A stretch of 5,092 nt of DNA from Lentisphaerota bacterium. Lineage in GTDB: Bacteria; Verrucomicrobiota; Kiritimatiellia; JAAZAB01. This document shows, piece by piece, positions 1 to 5,092 of this stretch (the first letter of the stretch is position 1; each line of letters begins with the position of its first letter). Made by a program: the position numbers and the translations under genes. Location: assembly GCA_016182435.1 (NCBI GenBank), contig JACPGN010000274.1, positions 1 through 5,092 on the forward strand. Direction: 5' to 3'. The notes under the pieces are model-generated. The model had not been told where the DNA came from, did not search any database, and saw nothing but the letters and a program-made list of their open reading frames with translations.

Positions 1-1
1 G

Positions 2-1366
2 GGCACGCGTGTTCTCACAACGGCGGCGGCAGTCGGGTTGGTAGCGCTCGCTTTAGCGCCGGAGGCTTCAGCCATCCCGGCCTTTACGCGAAAATACCAG
101 ACGAGTTGCGCGACCTGCCACTCGGTTTTCCCGAGGCTAACGCCGGTGGGCGAGTCTTTCCGGCTCAATGGTTATAAGTTTCAGGATGATGAAACTTATA
201 TCAAGGATAAGTCGGTTGAATTAGGCGATGAGGCTTACAAGAAAGTCTGGCCCAAGGCGATCTGGCCGACGGACGTTCCGGGCCTGCCGCCAGTCAGCGT
301 TCGGGCCTTGTTCGATTACGACATTGATCTGGGCGGAGAGGAGGATGCTTCGACTTCGTTCAGGTTCCTCGACGAGTATGAAGTGCTCATTGGCGGGTCC
401 ATTGGCAATAATCTCTCGGGTTTCGGCGAGATCGAGTTTGAGGATGGCGAAGCCATGCCGTTCGCCTGGTTGCAGTTTGAAGATCTGCTCGTCCCCGAGA
501 ATCTGCTCAATCTCCGGGTCGGCTCATTGGGAATGCACTCCCTTGGCCTGTACACGGCGCGCGATCACAACCGTGTGACCAAGGAACACTACGACTATGC
601 CAGTTGGCGAGTGCCGTATCCCAAGAGCGGGTTCGATGAGAAAAACGAATTCCGCCTGCGCGATGAGCAACCCGGTGTCGAGCTGAACGGTTTTGGCGCG
701 CGCTGGCTTTATGCCGCCGGAGTGGTCAACGGCAACGCCGAAGTTGACGACAACAATGACGCCAAGGATTTCTATGGCCAACTGGCCCTGAAGTTAGGCG
801 GCGTGGGTCTTGACGGCTCGGGCGCCAAACTGGGCGAAGGCCTGAAAACGAGCGGCAATCCGTGGGTGGACGATTCGTTGACGCTCTCCGCGTTCGGCTA
901 CGCCGGCCAGGCAGTTATCAAGACCTCCGACGTCGTGACCGGCACGCTAACGACATCCGGTGAGGAAACGGATGACGATTTCTGGCGCGCCGGCGCTGGG
1001 GCGCTGTGGAAATGGCAGGACCTGGAGCTTGGCGGGGGCGCGGTGTGGGGCAACAATGACCAGCCCTATGGAGCGCTGAGCAAGGCGGAGGTGGATTCCT
1101 TGACGTGGTTTGCCGAGGCCGGCTATTTCGTGTATCCTTGGCTGATCCCGGCCGTGCGCTACGAGGCGTTGGATCTCGATCTTCCTTCCGGCGTCAGCGG
1201 GCTGAGCACGGCGCAGGATAAGAATCAGGTTATTGCCAGCATCAAATTCCTGATTCGCGCAAACGTCGCCTTGACCACGGAAGGCCGATTCTACACCAAG
1301 AACGAAACACTGGCGAGCAAGAGCGACGGGAGTGCCGCGGTGGTGCGCCTGGACTATTCGTTCTAA
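2..1366 (+). CDS. Monohaem c-type cytochrome fused to predicted outer-membrane beta-barrel (5' partial)
   Basis: Likely an outer-membrane electron-transfer protein. The frame is open to the window edge with no ATG or GTG. The in-frame TTG at 38 lies inside the signal-peptide core and would remove its basic n-region, so the true start is upstream. Numbering from the first visible codon, residues 4-19 are a hydrophobic signal core and PEASA (20-24) is a good cleavage site. Mature IPAFTRKYQTSCATCH follows, with one haem-binding CxxCH at C36, C39, H40 (nt 107-121). The remaining roughly 400 residues contain no other CxxCH. They are rich in Gly, aromatic and acidic residues with alternating strand-like stretches, and end in LDYSF; a C-terminal Phe is typical of Bam-inserted barrels. 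Length (at least 454 aa) and layout resemble fused cytochrome-porins such as Cyc2, but the family is common among uncharacterised proteins and Cyc2 orthology is not shown. No partner gene overlaps it; a cupredoxin gene follows after 260 bp. Confidence 0.8.
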   Translation, partial: GTRVLTTAAAVGLVALALAPEASAIPAFTRKYQTSCATCHSVFPRLTPVGESFRLNGYKFQDDETYIKDKSVELGDEAYKKVWPKAIWPTDVPGLPPVSVRALFDYDIDLGGEEDASTSFRFLDEYEVLIGGSIGNNLSGFGEIEFEDGEAMPFAWLQFEDLLVPENLLNLRVGSLGMHSLGLYTARDHNRVTKEHYDYASWRVPYPKSGFDEKNEFRLRDEQPGVELNGFGARWLYAAGVVNGNAEVDDNNDAKDFYGQLALKLGGVGLDGSGAKLGEGLKTSGNPWVDDSLTLSAFGYAGQAVIKTSDVVTGTLTTSGEETDDDFWRAGAGALWKWQDLELGGGAVWGNNDQPYGALSKAEVDSLTWFAEAGYFVYPWLIPAVRYEALDLDLPSGVSGLSTAQDKNQVIASIKFLIRANVALTTEGRFYTKNETLASKSDGSAAVVRLDYSF

Positions 1367-1402
1367 TCGGTTAGCCGGATAACCAGTATCACGATGGCAG
1401 GT

Positions 1403-1437
1403 CAGGGGGCAAGATGCTCAAGGCGTCTTGCCCCCTG
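1403..1437 (+). terminator. Perfect 12-bp hairpin, possible terminator of the cytochrome-barrel gene
   Basis: The arms at 1403-1414 (CAGGGGGCAAGA) and 1426-1437 (TCTTGCCCCCTG) are exact reverse complements around an 11-nt loop. The loop can extend the stem by two to four more pairs if G-U pairs are allowed. It lies 36 bp past the stop codon. The tract after it (TACATTTAGTA) has no real U run, so intrinsic termination is uncertain. It could instead protect the 3' end of the mRNA or be a small dispersed repeat. The structure is certain, the role is not. Confidence 0.5.
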
Positions 1438-1469
1438 TACATTTAGTACCTCAATCACGAGGAACTGCC

Positions 1470-1508
1470 ATGAAAAACAAGAATGTTTACCACGGATGGC
1501 ACGGATAA
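1470..1508 (+). other. Micro-ORF (12 aa) with a good ribosome-binding site, possible leader peptide or disrupted gene start
   Basis: An ATG at 1470 follows GAGGA (1459-1463) with a 6-nt spacer, one of the best Shine-Dalgarno placements in the window. It opens a frame reading MKNKNVYHGWHG and stopping at TAA 1506-1508. The last codons run into the left arm of the phased repeat at 1489-1579. It could be a leader peptide ahead of that hairpin and T run, or the remnant start of a gene (basic, signal-like N-terminus) cut by insertion of the repeat, or chance. There is no run of one amino acid of the kind seen in classical attenuation leaders. Confidence 0.25.
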
Positions 1509-1579
1509 CACTGATTGTTGACGGCAGCCCGGCGGCCATCAACGGTCTGACCATCCGTGAAATCAGTATAATCAGTGGT
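1489..1579. repeat. Imperfect inverted repeat built of phased 9-nt units (NNCACKGAT)
   Basis: The left arm has three consecutive 9-mers: ACCACGGAT (1489-1497), GGCACGGAT (1498-1506) and AACACTGAT (1507-1515). The right arm, read on the minus strand, has three in the same register: ACCACTGAT (1579-1571), TATACTGAT (1570-1562) and TTCACGGAT (1561-1553). The arms match at 19 of 27 positions. The apex contains a smaller hairpin, GTTGACGG (1517-1524) against CCATCAAC (1536-1543), with one mismatch. T6 follows at 1583-1588, so on the + strand the element could also behave as a terminator or attenuator before the cupredoxin gene. I recognise this kind of motif from memory as a dispersed intergenic repeat in several bacterial phyla; the number of genomic copies cannot be seen here. 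Confidence 0.75.
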
Positions 1580-1614
1580 TGATTTTTTGGGTTGCGGGCC
1601 TAACCCGCCTTAAA

Positions 1615-1620
1615 GAGGAG
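1615..1620 (+). promoter_or_regulatory. Ribosome-binding site that fixes the cupredoxin start
   Basis: GAGGAG at 1615-1620 sits 6 nt before ATG 1627. The open frame continues upstream to an ATG at 1579, but that start lies in the repeat arm, has no Shine-Dalgarno sequence, and would put 16 extra residues including KEER before the signal peptide. The 1627 start gives a normal signal peptide (MKTIMMAMG). Confidence 0.85.
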
Positions 1621-1626
1621 CGAGCA

Positions 1627-2325
1627 ATGAAAACTATAATGATGGCGATGGGATTGATAACAGCACTGGTTGTGGCTCTCGGTCCGGCCTTGGCCGGAGC
1701 CGATACCGCGGCGGGTAAGGTAGGGGGAACCATCCGGGTAACCGGCACTAAATTAAAGACGGAAGGCGCCAAGAGCCAGAAGCATATTGTGGTCTATCTG
1801 GAAAAGGCGCAGGGCGCCGATTATCCGCCCCCGCCGGCCAAACACCTTAAAATGGATCAGCAAAACCTTGTGTTTATTCCCCACGTGATGGCCGTGCAGA
1901 AGGGTTCGACCGTTGATTTTCTGAATAGCGATACGGTGGACCATAATATCTTTTGCGTGGATGATTGTTGCAAGATCCTCAGCGGAGCCGAAGGAGCAAC
2001 GCCAAAATTCATGGATCTGGGGAATTGGGGCAAGGATCAGGTTCGCAGTTACACTTTTAACCTCACGGGGGAAGCCGTTCTGCTGTGCAAGCTGCACCCG
2101 GAGATGGCGGCTTACCTGAAGGTCCTGGATACGCCTTACTTCACCGTTGCCGAGGTTGACGCCGCGACCCAGTCGGCGGCCTATAGCATCGCCAATGTCC
2201 CGCCGGGCGAATATGTTCTAAAAGTGTGGAACAAGAAGTGCGCGGCGGCCGAACAGAAAGTGGCGGTGGCTGCGGGTCAGGCGGCAAGCGCTGATGTCGA
2301 GCTCGTTCTGAAAAAGAAACGCTAG
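1627..2325 (+). CDS. Secreted cupredoxin (type-1 copper protein) with C-terminal beta-sandwich domain
   Basis: A 232-aa predicted periplasmic blue-copper electron carrier. Residues 1-24 form a Sec signal peptide, with cleavage near ALAGA/D. A plastocyanin-like domain spans about 30-167: the usual segment for a small-anion-free cupredoxin core (VQKGSTVDFLNSD, 90-102) precedes H106 in DHNIF, and CKLHPEM supplies C154, H157 and M160, which completes the His-Cys-His-Met type-1 ligand set. Residues 168-229 (PYFTV, then SIANVPPGEYVLKVWNKK) resemble the carboxypeptidase-regulatory-like beta-sandwich often attached to such cupredoxins. An additional cysteine cluster, CVDDCC (C110, C114, C115), lies just after the first copper His, with a further C205; these are not part of the standard site and may form disulfides or bind another metal. 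It has its own leader and a downstream terminator-like hairpin, so it may be a single-gene transcript. It could pass electrons between the outer-membrane cytochrome and the bc-type complex encoded next; that role is inferred from position only. Confidence 0.85.
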   Translation: MKTIMMAMGLITALVVALGPALAGADTAAGKVGGTIRVTGTKLKTEGAKSQKHIVVYLEKAQGADYPPPPAKHLKMDQQNLVFIPHVMAVQKGSTVDFLNSDTVDHNIFCVDDCCKILSGAEGATPKFMDLGNWGKDQVRSYTFNLTGEAVLLCKLHPEMAAYLKVLDTPYFTVAEVDAATQSAAYSIANVPPGEYVLKVWNKKCAAAEQKVAVAAGQAASADVELVLKKKR

Positions 2326-2334
2326 CCAAACATA

Positions 2335-2376
2335 TTTTCCGCCTTGAGCGGATCCGCATGAGGCGGAGAAATTTTT
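2335..2376 (+). terminator. Probable intrinsic terminator of the cupredoxin gene
   Basis: Nine pairs form between 2335-2343 (TTTTCCGCC) and 2362-2370 (GGCGGAGAA), one of them G-U. The loop contains the palindrome GCGGATCCGC (2348-2357), and T5 follows directly at 2372-2376. The stem starts 9 nt after the stop codon. Stem plus T run match a rho-independent terminator; the 18-nt loop is larger than usual but can fold internally. Confidence 0.6.
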
Positions 2377-2430
2377 GGTAGGGCGCTCTCGCCGAGAGCG
2401 CCGCGGACGGCTCGGCGAGCCGTCCCTACC
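2377..2430. repeat. 54-bp cruciform repeat with two perfect hairpins inside a closing stem
   Basis: GGTAG (2377-2381) pairs with CTACC (2426-2430). Inside, 2382-2391 pairs perfectly with 2393-2402 (10 bp around a central C), and 2405-2414 pairs perfectly with 2416-2425 (10 bp around a central G), with only two unpaired bases between them. The result is a three-way, cloverleaf-like fold on either strand. It carries no coding signal. It resembles REP/BIME-type extragenic palindromes; the GGTAGGG/CCCTACC boundary recalls dispersed repeats I associate with Verrucomicrobiota. Only one copy lies in this window, so its repeat nature is inferred from its form. Confidence 0.75.
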
Positions 2431-2530
2431 TTGGAGCGACCAGGCCACCCAACAGGAAAAATGTTCAACACGAATTAAACACATTTCAGAAAGTAGAATC
2501 TAAAGAGCCAGCCGTGGAATAGTTGCGCCT

Positions 2531-4447
2531 ATGAGCACAGCGTCCCGTTACCGGGTTGCCATCCCTGGACCGGAACATTGGAAAGAAGAAATCAAGTGCC
2601 AGGATGCCTGTCCCGTGCACACGGATGCGCGGGGTTACGTGCGCGCCATTGCCTCAGGCGACGTCGAAAAGGCCTACTTGATTGCCCGCGGTCCTAACCC
2701 CCTGGCCAGCATCTGCGGCCGGATTTGCGGCGCGCCCTGCGAAGTGAATTGCCGCCGTGGCTCGCTGGACAAGCCCATCGCCATCCGCGCCCTCAAACGC
2801 TACGCGGTCGAAAGGCACGAGGAGCAGTATCTAGCCCAGGCGAACCGTCTGATCGCCGGGCTTGACGGCGCCTTCAAGGCGTTGGCCTGTGCCGGGGTGG
2901 ATGAGCAGGCCGGGCTCAAGGCTTGTTTCACAATTGGTCGCTTTGAACGGGCCCGGGGTCAGCGCGTGGCCATAATCGGCTCAGGGCCCGCGGGCCTGGC
3001 AGCCGCCCATGATCTGGCCCTTTTTGGTTTTGCGCCCGTGATCTTCGAGAGCGAAGGTGTGCCGGGCGGAATGCTCTACCTGGGCGTTCCCGGATACCGA
3101 CTGCCGCGCAAGGTTATTAAAGCGGAAATTGATTCTATTCTCTCCCTGGGTATTGAGGCCCGCGTGGGCGTCACGGTGGGAAAAGATGTTTTGCTCGCCC
3201 AACTTCTGGACGAGTTTGCCGCCGTGATCATTGCGGTCGGCGCCAAGAAATCAAGAAGACTCGCCATCAAGGGGTCCCAAGGCCAAGGCGTCGTCGGTGG
3301 AGTGGATTTGCTGAGGGCCGTGGCGTTGAAGCTGCCGATCGCTATTGGCGAACAGGTCATTGTGATCGGCGGGGGCAATGTGGCCTACGATGTGTCGCGC
3401 ACCGCCATCCGGCTGAGCCATACTGTTGACACCGACGTCTCCCGCGTCGCGCTCCGCCAGGCGCGGGTTAAGGAAGTGCATTTGTGTTGCCTTGAATCGC
3501 GCGAGGCTATGCTGGCGGATGAAGTCGAAATCCAGGAGGGCGCCGCTGAGGGCGTCATGCTGCACAATGCCATTGGACCAGATGAGATCCTTCTCGATGA
3601 GAGTGGCCGCGTGCGCGGTGTGCGGTTTAAGAAAGTGCTCTCCATTTTTGACGCGCAGGGACGCTTCGCTCCAACCTTTGATGAACGGGATACCTGCGAA
3701 ATCAGGGCCGACACGGTTCTGGTGTCCATTGGGCAGGCGGTGGACCTGTCGTTTGTTGATGCGGCGCGCGATGGCGTGCAACTGACCCCGGCGGGCGCTT
3801 TGGCGCTCGATGAAGATCAGTCAACCACCCGGCCGGGACTCTTTGCCGTGGGCGACGCCCAGCACGGCCCGAAGCTGATGATCCATGCGATTGCCAGCGG
3901 CAAGAAGGCCGCCCGTTCGGTTTATAAGTACCTGATGGGCAAAGAACTTGCTTTGGCGCAGACCTCTGGTTTCCTCAGTCTGGAAAATTACCGTCGCGAA
4001 ACCGGCTATGAAAGCATCCCGCGCCGCGCCCCGCCGAGCACGGTTATCGCCAAACGACTTCAGGCGCAGGATGTCCCGGTCGAAGCCTGCTTTAATCCGG
4101 CCCAGGCTATTTCCGAGGCGTCGCGCTGCTTAGACTGCGGGGTCAATACCATCTTTGACGGCAGCAAGTGCATCCTTTGCGGCGGTTGTGCCGATGTCTG
4201 TCCGGAAAGCTGCTTGCGCTTGGTCGCTTTCGATCGGCTCGATGGTGATTCCGCGTTGACGGCCTTGCGCCACCGGCGCCCAGACGCCTTTAGTCTCGAC
4301 ACCAGCGCCATAATTAAAAACGATGAACGGTGCATTCGCTGCGGGGTGTGCGCCGAACGCTGCCCCGTGGGGGCAATCACCATGGAGCGATTTACGTTTA
4401 AGAATACTTGTGGGACAGCCTCCCGCAGCGGGAGCGCTTCCAACTGA
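2531..4447 (+). CDS. GltD/NfnB-like FAD-dependent NAD(P) oxidoreductase with multiple [4Fe-4S] sites
   Basis: A 638-aa cytoplasmic-type redox protein without signal peptide or membrane helix. The N-terminal iron-sulfur domain (about 20-95) has C23 and C27 (CQDACP), then C62, C66, C70 and C74 (CGRICGAPCEVNC). The FAD-binding Rossmann motif is IIGSGPAG (148-155), the NAD(P)-binding motif is IGGGNVAYD (279-287), and the closing FAD motif is FAVGDA (438-443). After residue 530, beyond the usual GltD small-subunit end, lies an extension with C533 and C536 (CLDC) and a 2[4Fe-4S] ferredoxin-like region: C547, C550, C553, C557, and C601, C604, C607, C611, separated by about 40 residues. Proteins of this type move electrons between NAD(P)H and iron-sulfur partners. 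Next to Rieske and probable cytochrome b genes, it is likely a peripheral NAD(P)-linked module of that complex, not glutamate synthase: no large subunit is visible. ATG 2531 is the first start after an in-frame TAA at 2501. Shine-Dalgarno complementarity is poor. Confidence 0.88.
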   Translation: MSTASRYRVAIPGPEHWKEEIKCQDACPVHTDARGYVRAIASGDVEKAYLIARGPNPLASICGRICGAPCEVNCRRGSLDKPIAIRALKRYAVERHEEQYLAQANRLIAGLDGAFKALACAGVDEQAGLKACFTIGRFERARGQRVAIIGSGPAGLAAAHDLALFGFAPVIFESEGVPGGMLYLGVPGYRLPRKVIKAEIDSILSLGIEARVGVTVGKDVLLAQLLDEFAAVIIAVGAKKSRRLAIKGSQGQGVVGGVDLLRAVALKLPIAIGEQVIVIGGGNVAYDVSRTAIRLSHTVDTDVSRVALRQARVKEVHLCCLESREAMLADEVEIQEGAAEGVMLHNAIGPDEILLDESGRVRGVRFKKVLSIFDAQGRFAPTFDERDTCEIRADTVLVSIGQAVDLSFVDAARDGVQLTPAGALALDEDQSTTRPGLFAVGDAQHGPKLMIHAIASGKKAARSVYKYLMGKELALAQTSGFLSLENYRRETGYESIPRRAPPSTVIAKRLQAQDVPVEACFNPAQAISEASRCLDCGVNTIFDGSKCILCGGCADVCPESCLRLVAFDRLDGDSALTALRHRRPDAFSLDTSAIIKNDERCIRCGVCAERCPVGAITMERFTFKNTCGTASRSGSASN

Positions 4448-4479
4448 GGCCGGTCGGCTGAACAAGAACGTGGCGCCTT

Positions 4480-4986
4480 ATGGCAAATACTGAATCACCG
4501 GAAGATAGCCGTATATCACGGAAAGAATTCCTGGCCCGGCTCGGCGCCGGCACCTGTTTGGCAAGCATCCTGGTGTGGTTGGCCGGGCTCGTGCGGGCCG
4601 TGGTTCCTTCGGCGCTGCCGGTCCCCTCCCTGGCGTTCAAAGTCGGTCGGGCGCAAGACTACTTTCCGGGCGTTACAAAAGTTTTCGACGACCAGAATGT
4701 TATCGTTTTCTGCGACGATCAGGGCTTATATGCCATTTCCCTGGTCTGCAGCCATCTCGGTTGCATCGTCCTGCATGACGAAAAGGGTTTTCTCTGTCCT
4801 TGTCATGGCTCGAAGTTTGACGCAACCGGCGCGCTCTTGAAGGGACCCGCTCCGACCGGGCTGGCCTGGCTGGAAGTCTCAATGTTTCCCAATGGTCAGT
4901 TGTCGGTTGACAGTGGCAAAACGGTGAAGTCAGGCTTTAAGTTTGCGTTACAGCAACCGACCACACCCGCGCAAGGTTCCCTATGA
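4480..4986 (+). CDS. Rieske 2Fe-2S subunit of a cytochrome bc-type complex
   Basis: A 168-aa protein, within the usual bacterial Rieske range. An N-terminal segment, SRKEFL (13-18) followed by a hydrophobic helix (about 22-46), resembles a twin-arginine signal-anchor with Lys in place of the second Arg. The soluble domain has box 1 CSHLGC (90-95) and box 2 CPCHGS (106-111): cluster ligands C90, H92, C106, H109, and the stabilising disulfide pair C95-C108. GPAP (122-125) is the Pro loop. Box 2 continues KFD where many high-potential bc1 Rieske proteins have Tyr before Asp; this suggests a lower midpoint potential. The protein would take an electron from quinol at the periplasmic face and pass it to a c-type cytochrome or the cupredoxin. 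It starts 32 nt after the flavoprotein gene and its stop overlaps the next start (ATGA), so translational coupling is likely. No strong Shine-Dalgarno sequence precedes ATG 4480. Confidence 0.92.
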   Translation: MANTESPEDSRISRKEFLARLGAGTCLASILVWLAGLVRAVVPSALPVPSLAFKVGRAQDYFPGVTKVFDDQNVIVFCDDQGLYAISLVCSHLGCIVLHDEKGFLCPCHGSKFDATGALLKGPAPTGLAWLEVSMFPNGQLSVDSGKTVKSGFKFALQQPTTPAQGSL

Positions 4987-5092
4987 GCGACTCGTCACGC
5001 GGCCAGGAAAATGCCGAAGCCGCCCGCGCAGTCACGGGCGGCATTAGTCAGTTGTGGGCCAATCTGCGAGCGGCCCCCCGGCGCTTCCGCGA
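4983..5092 (+). CDS. Start of the next gene, probably cytochrome b (3' partial)
   Basis: ATG 4983 overlaps the Rieske stop by four bases (ATGA, 4983-4986), and the frame stays open for 36 codons to the window edge. The visible peptide starts [17 protein letters not shown] and ends LRAAPRRFR. It is a hydrophilic then basic, amphipathic N-terminus without a signal peptide, which fits the cytoplasmic lead-in to the first membrane helices of cytochrome b. The haem-binding helices lie outside the window, so the identity rests on gene order: Rieske genes are usually followed by cytochrome b. A cytochrome b fused to other domains, or another membrane subunit, is possible. Confidence 0.6.
   Translation, partial: MSDSSRGQENAEAARAVTGGISQLWANLRAAPRRFR

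Noticed and set aside
1369..1384. Small inverted repeat GGTTA/TAACC just after the first gene
   Set aside because: Only a 5-bp AT-containing stem with a 6-nt loop and no T run; too weak to call.
1394..1582. Open frame of 62 codons on the + strand in the first intergenic region
   Set aside because: It runs through the perfect 12-bp hairpin and the phased repeat, has no ribosome-binding site, and its peptide has no domain-like features. Structure explains this DNA better than coding.
1591..1610. Small hairpin GCGGG/CCCGC before the cupredoxin ribosome-binding site
   Set aside because: A 5-bp stem in GC-rich DNA is expected by chance; it does not cover the ribosome-binding site and shows no riboswitch-like context.
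2218..2484. Minus-strand open frame of 88 codons across the end of the cupredoxin gene and the cruciform
   Set aside because: It overlaps the cupredoxin gene antisense and is kept open by the GC-rich palindromes; no recognisable protein features.
2494..2499. TAGAAT as a possible -10 box for the flavoprotein-Rieske cluster
   Set aside because: It matches five of six consensus bases, and a promoter is expected here, but no acceptable -35 hexamer lies 16-18 bp upstream, so I do not list it as a feature.
3251..3781. Minus-strand open frame of 176 codons opposite the flavoprotein gene
   Set aside because: It is fully antisense to a well-supported gene with clear FAD, NAD(P) and iron-sulfur motifs; long antisense frames are common in GC-rich genes.
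2531..4447. Reading the flavoprotein as glutamate synthase small subunit (gltD)
   Set aside because: It has a C-terminal 2[4Fe-4S] extension and Rieske/cytochrome b neighbours, and no large glutamate synthase subunit is visible; similarity to GltD is at the domain level.

Overview
The window carries five genes, all on the + strand, for extracytoplasmic and membrane-linked electron transfer: an outer-membrane-type protein with an N-terminal c-type haem site (5' end outside the window), a secreted type-1 copper protein, a large FAD/iron-sulfur oxidoreductase of the GltD/NfnB type, a Rieske 2Fe-2S protein, and the first codons of a further gene that by position is probably cytochrome b.

Layout. 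2-1366: monohaem cytochrome fused to a predicted beta-barrel. 1367-1626: intergenic, with a perfect 12-bp hairpin (1403-1437), a micro-ORF with a good Shine-Dalgarno sequence (1470-1508), and a 91-bp inverted repeat whose arms are built from phased 9-nt units (1489-1579), followed by a T6 run. 1627-2325: cupredoxin. 2326-2530: a terminator-like hairpin (2335-2376), a 54-bp three-way cruciform repeat (2377-2430), and about 100 bp of AT-richer leader. 2531-4447, 4480-4986 and 4983-5092: a compact cluster with a 32-nt gap and then an ATGA overlap, probably one transcript.

How the genes may work together. The last three look like a cytochrome bc-type quinol-oxidising complex with an attached NAD(P)/FAD/[4Fe-4S] module. 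From memory, related arrangements of Rieske/cytochrome b with an NAD(P)-oxidoreductase subunit occur in anammox planctomycetes. The first two genes could supply the periplasmic and outer-membrane end. The order outer-membrane cytochrome-porin, blue copper protein, bc complex, NAD(P)-linked flavoprotein resembles in outline the Cyc2/rusticyanin/bc1 route of iron oxidisers. This pathway is inference; nothing in the window fixes the donor or the direction of electron flow.

Organism. A diderm bacterium: signal peptides, a barrel protein ending in Phe, and a Rieske protein with a Tat-like N-terminus. GC content is moderate to high. The two intergenic repeat types (phased 9-nt NNCACKGAT units, and a paired hairpin bounded by GGTAG/CTACC) resemble dispersed repeats I associate with Verrucomicrobiota and related PVC or metagenome-assembled lineages. 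That assignment is tentative, because no taxonomic marker gene is present.
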